Assembly (NCBI RefSeq): GCF_019613955.1
Contig: NZ_CP080443.1
Coordinates: forward strand, 372,001-436,000
Source of the DNA: Chryseobacterium sp. LJ668
Lineage (GTDB): Bacteria; Bacteroidota; Bacteroidia; Flavobacteriales; Weeksellaceae
DNA: 64,000 bases
Direction: 5' to 3'
The notes beneath the pieces were generated by a model that saw only the letters and a program-made list of their open reading frames with translations, ran no database searches and was not told the DNA's origin. The position numbers were made by a program, and so were the translations under genes. Below, piece after piece: positions 62,356-64,000 of this stretch. Each line of letters opens with the position of its first letter. The first letter of the stretch is position 1.

Positions 62356-63339
62356 ATGTCAAATTTTGTAGATTACGTAAAAATTCATTGTAAAAGCGGT
62401 CATGGCGGTGCAGGTTCTGCCCATCTTCGTCGTGAAAAATATATTCCGAAAGGTGGTCCTGATGGCGGAGATGGTGGTCGTGGTGGTCACGTGATTATGA
62501 AAGGAAATTCACAGGAATGGACGTTGCTTCCTCTGCGTTACACCCGTCACGTAAAAGCTGAACGCGGACAAAATGGAGCAAAAAACCAGCTAACCGGTGC
62601 ATACGGAGATGATGTTTACATCGAAGTTCCTATCGGTACAATTGCCAAAAATGAAGAAGGTGAAATTGTAGGCGAAATTTTGGAGCACGGTCAGGAAATC
62701 ATCCTAATGGAAGGAGGTAAAGGTGGTAAAGGTAATGAGCATTTCAAATCATCAACCCACCAAACACCACGTTATGCGCAGCCGGGAATGGATGGGCAGG
62801 AAGGATACATTGTTTTCGAGCTCAAAATATTGGCCGACGTAGGTCTTGTAGGTTTCCCAAATGCCGGAAAATCTACTCTTTTAGCATCTGTTTCTGCGGC
62901 TAAACCAAAAATTGCCAACTATGCATTTACTACTTTAACTCCAAACCTTGGAATTGTAGATTACAGAAATTACAAATCTTTCGTCATGGCAGATATTCCC
63001 GGAATTATTGAAGGAGCAGCAGAGGGAAAAGGTTTAGGACACAGATTCTTACGACATATTGAAAGAAATTCAATCTTATTGTTTTTAATTCCTGCAGACT
63101 CTGAAAATCACTTTCAGGAATTTAAAATTCTGGAGAACGAATTAAAAGAATACAATCCGGAACTACTGGATAAAGATTTTCTTGTTTCTGTCTCAAAGGC
63201 AGATCTTCTGGATGATGAACTGAAAAAAGAAATTTCAGCAGAATTTCCGGAGAACAGAAAGCCCATATTCTTTTCTGGCGTGACCGGAGAAAACCTGATG
63301 GCACTGAAAGATGCCATCTGGAATAAATTACACGGATAA
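62356..63339 (+). CDS. obgE: GTPase Obg
   Basis: 327-residue ribosome-associated GTPase. The Gly-rich Obg fold fills residues 1-158 ([35 protein letters not shown]). The G domain has G1 [14 protein letters not shown] (about 165-178), G2 [12 protein letters not shown]3 [17 protein letters not shown] and G4 VSKADL. The variable C-terminal OCT domain is absent, as is common in Bacteroidetes. Confidence 0.95.
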   Translation: MSNFVDYVKIHCKSGHGGAGSAHLRREKYIPKGGPDGGDGGRGGHVIMKGNSQEWTLLPLRYTRHVKAERGQNGAKNQLTGAYGDDVYIEVPIGTIAKNEEGEIVGEILEHGQEIILMEGGKGGKGNEHFKSSTHQTPRYAQPGMDGQEGYIVFELKILADVGLVGFPNAGKSTLLASVSAAKPKIANYAFTTLTPNLGIVDYRNYKSFVMADIPGIIEGAAEGKGLGHRFLRHIERNSILLFLIPADSENHFQEFKILENELKEYNPELLDKDFLVSVSKADLLDDELKKEISAEFPENRKPIFFSGVTGENLMALKDAIWNKLHG

Positions 63340-63360
63340 AAATATTTGTATTTAAAGTAT

Positions 63361-63394
63361 AAAAGGATAAGCATTAATGTTTATCCTTTTTTTT
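63361..63394 (+). terminator. terminator of obgE
   Basis: AAAAGGATAA (63361-63370) pairs with TTATCCTTTT (63381-63390), 10-base loop, then T residues. It ends the hpt-adk-obgE run. Confidence 0.85.
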
Positions 63395-63454
63395 GTTCAT
63401 CATCAATACCCCTTTGGAACGTTTATTGAGAGACAGAGATTAAATTTTAAAACA

Positions 63455-63943
63455 ATGAAATATCTATTAAGTCTCTTTGCCATTACAATTCTGTTCGCTT
63501 GCCAGTCACAAAAAGTTCAGTCAAAATATTCAACAATCGAATATGAAGCCGGCGCATGTTTCGGGTTTTGCCCAATTTATAAAATGACCATTCAGGCAGA
63601 CCGAACTGCAGTCCTGGAAGCAGAACATTTTAATTTTTCTAAAGGAACAACTAAAGACGAATTTTCTAAACCAAGAGAAGGAACTTTCACCACCACAATC
63701 AAAGAAGCTGATTATAATAAACTTCTAACCTTATTAGATGATTTAGATGTTAAAAATCTGAACGACAAATACGGAAATAATAATGTAACGGATCTTCCTA
63801 CCTCTTACCTGAGAATTAAATTCGCAGACGGAACATCAAAAAATACAGAAGACTATGGCAAAAGAGGCTCGGAAAAACTGATGAAAGTATATCAATTCTT
63901 TGAAGATCTGAAACAGAATCAGCAGTGGACAAAAGTGAAATAA
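63455..63943 (+). CDS. DUF6438 lipoprotein
   Basis: 162-residue lipoprotein. ATG at 63455 gives the signal MKYLLSLFAITILFACQSQK with lipidated Cys16; a longer open frame runs through the obgE terminator and is rejected. The core YEAGACFGFCPIYKMTIQAD with two Cys is the DUF6438 hallmark. The C-terminal half (YLRIKFADGTSKNTEDYGKR) completes the domain. Function unknown. Confidence 0.83.
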   Translation: MKYLLSLFAITILFACQSQKVQSKYSTIEYEAGACFGFCPIYKMTIQADRTAVLEAEHFNFSKGTTKDEFSKPREGTFTTTIKEADYNKLLTLLDDLDVKNLNDKYGNNNVTDLPTSYLRIKFADGTSKNTEDYGKRGSEKLMKVYQFFEDLKQNQQWTKVK

Positions 63944-64000
63944 CAGCATTTAATTAATTTAGTCTATCTTTGCGGTATATTTCGCGGCATTCTCAGCCAG

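Overview
The window looks like chromosomal DNA of a flavobacterium, most likely Chryseobacterium or a close relative (Weeksellaceae). The grounds are low GC and A/T-rich spacers, promoters of the Bacteroidetes form TTG-N18-20-TAnnTTTG, frequent TTG/GTG starts without Shine-Dalgarno sites, TonB-dependent receptors, many short lipoproteins, and families typical of the group (YpdA, DUF6263, DUF4834, DUF5522, DUF5683, YfhO, NamZ, OlsF-like). No prophage, insertion sequence, CRISPR array or rRNA operon was seen. Most of the window is ordinary core genome.

Layout. 1-6.5 kb (+): 3' part of an rRNA 2'-O-methyltransferase, a DUF6263 lipoprotein, and a DUF4834/YfhO/glycosyltransferase group. 6.5-13.5 kb: a lipoprotein, a bacillithiol-disulfide-reductase-like flavoprotein, a TonB receptor, an MFS exporter and glnS. 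13.6-20.3 kb: a DUF900 hydrolase, menC and fbp, aspartate kinase and a bifunctional OlsF-type acyltransferase. 20.4-20.7 kb: two tRNA-Phe genes, each with its own promoter and terminator. 20.8-29.6 kb: a two-component system, an LTA-synthase-like enzyme, a thioredoxin protein, DUF3575, a NamZ muramidase and an FtsX-type permease. 29.6-36.2 kb: a pRiA4b ORF-3 protein with an acidic tail, then a PhoR/PhoB-like pair divergent from a TonB receptor and a beta-helix lipoprotein. 36.3-41 kb: hemL, a glucosaminidase, an ACC-deaminase-like enzyme and small proteins.

41.2-41.5 kb: three identical tRNA-Asp genes in a perfect 107-bp tandem repeat. 41.6-47.3 kb (-): trxA, a cysteine desulfurase, a PrcB-like lipoprotein and a four-gene set (HAD phosphatase, DprE2-like, DprE1-like, UbiA/DPPR-synthase-like). 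This set resembles the mycobacterial route to polyprenyl-phospho-arabinose. 47.4-57 kb (-): an OmpA protein, a lipocalin, a subtilase, WbqC, lepB, dapB, DUF5683, parB, parA and a TonB protein. 57.2-60.5 kb (-): purA, a decayed ORF and an ABC-F protein. 61-64 kb (+): hpt, adk, obgE and a DUF6438 lipoprotein.

The most interesting signals are the DprE1/DprE2/UbiA/HAD operon, whose DprE1 has Ala where Mycobacterium tuberculosis has the benzothiazinone-target Cys; the homogenized tRNA-Asp array; the OlsF-type fusion; a hairpin made of two inverted perfect DnaA boxes beside parAB; and degenerate 7-bp-periodic intergenic repeats. I found no clear undescribed multi-gene defence or mobile system.
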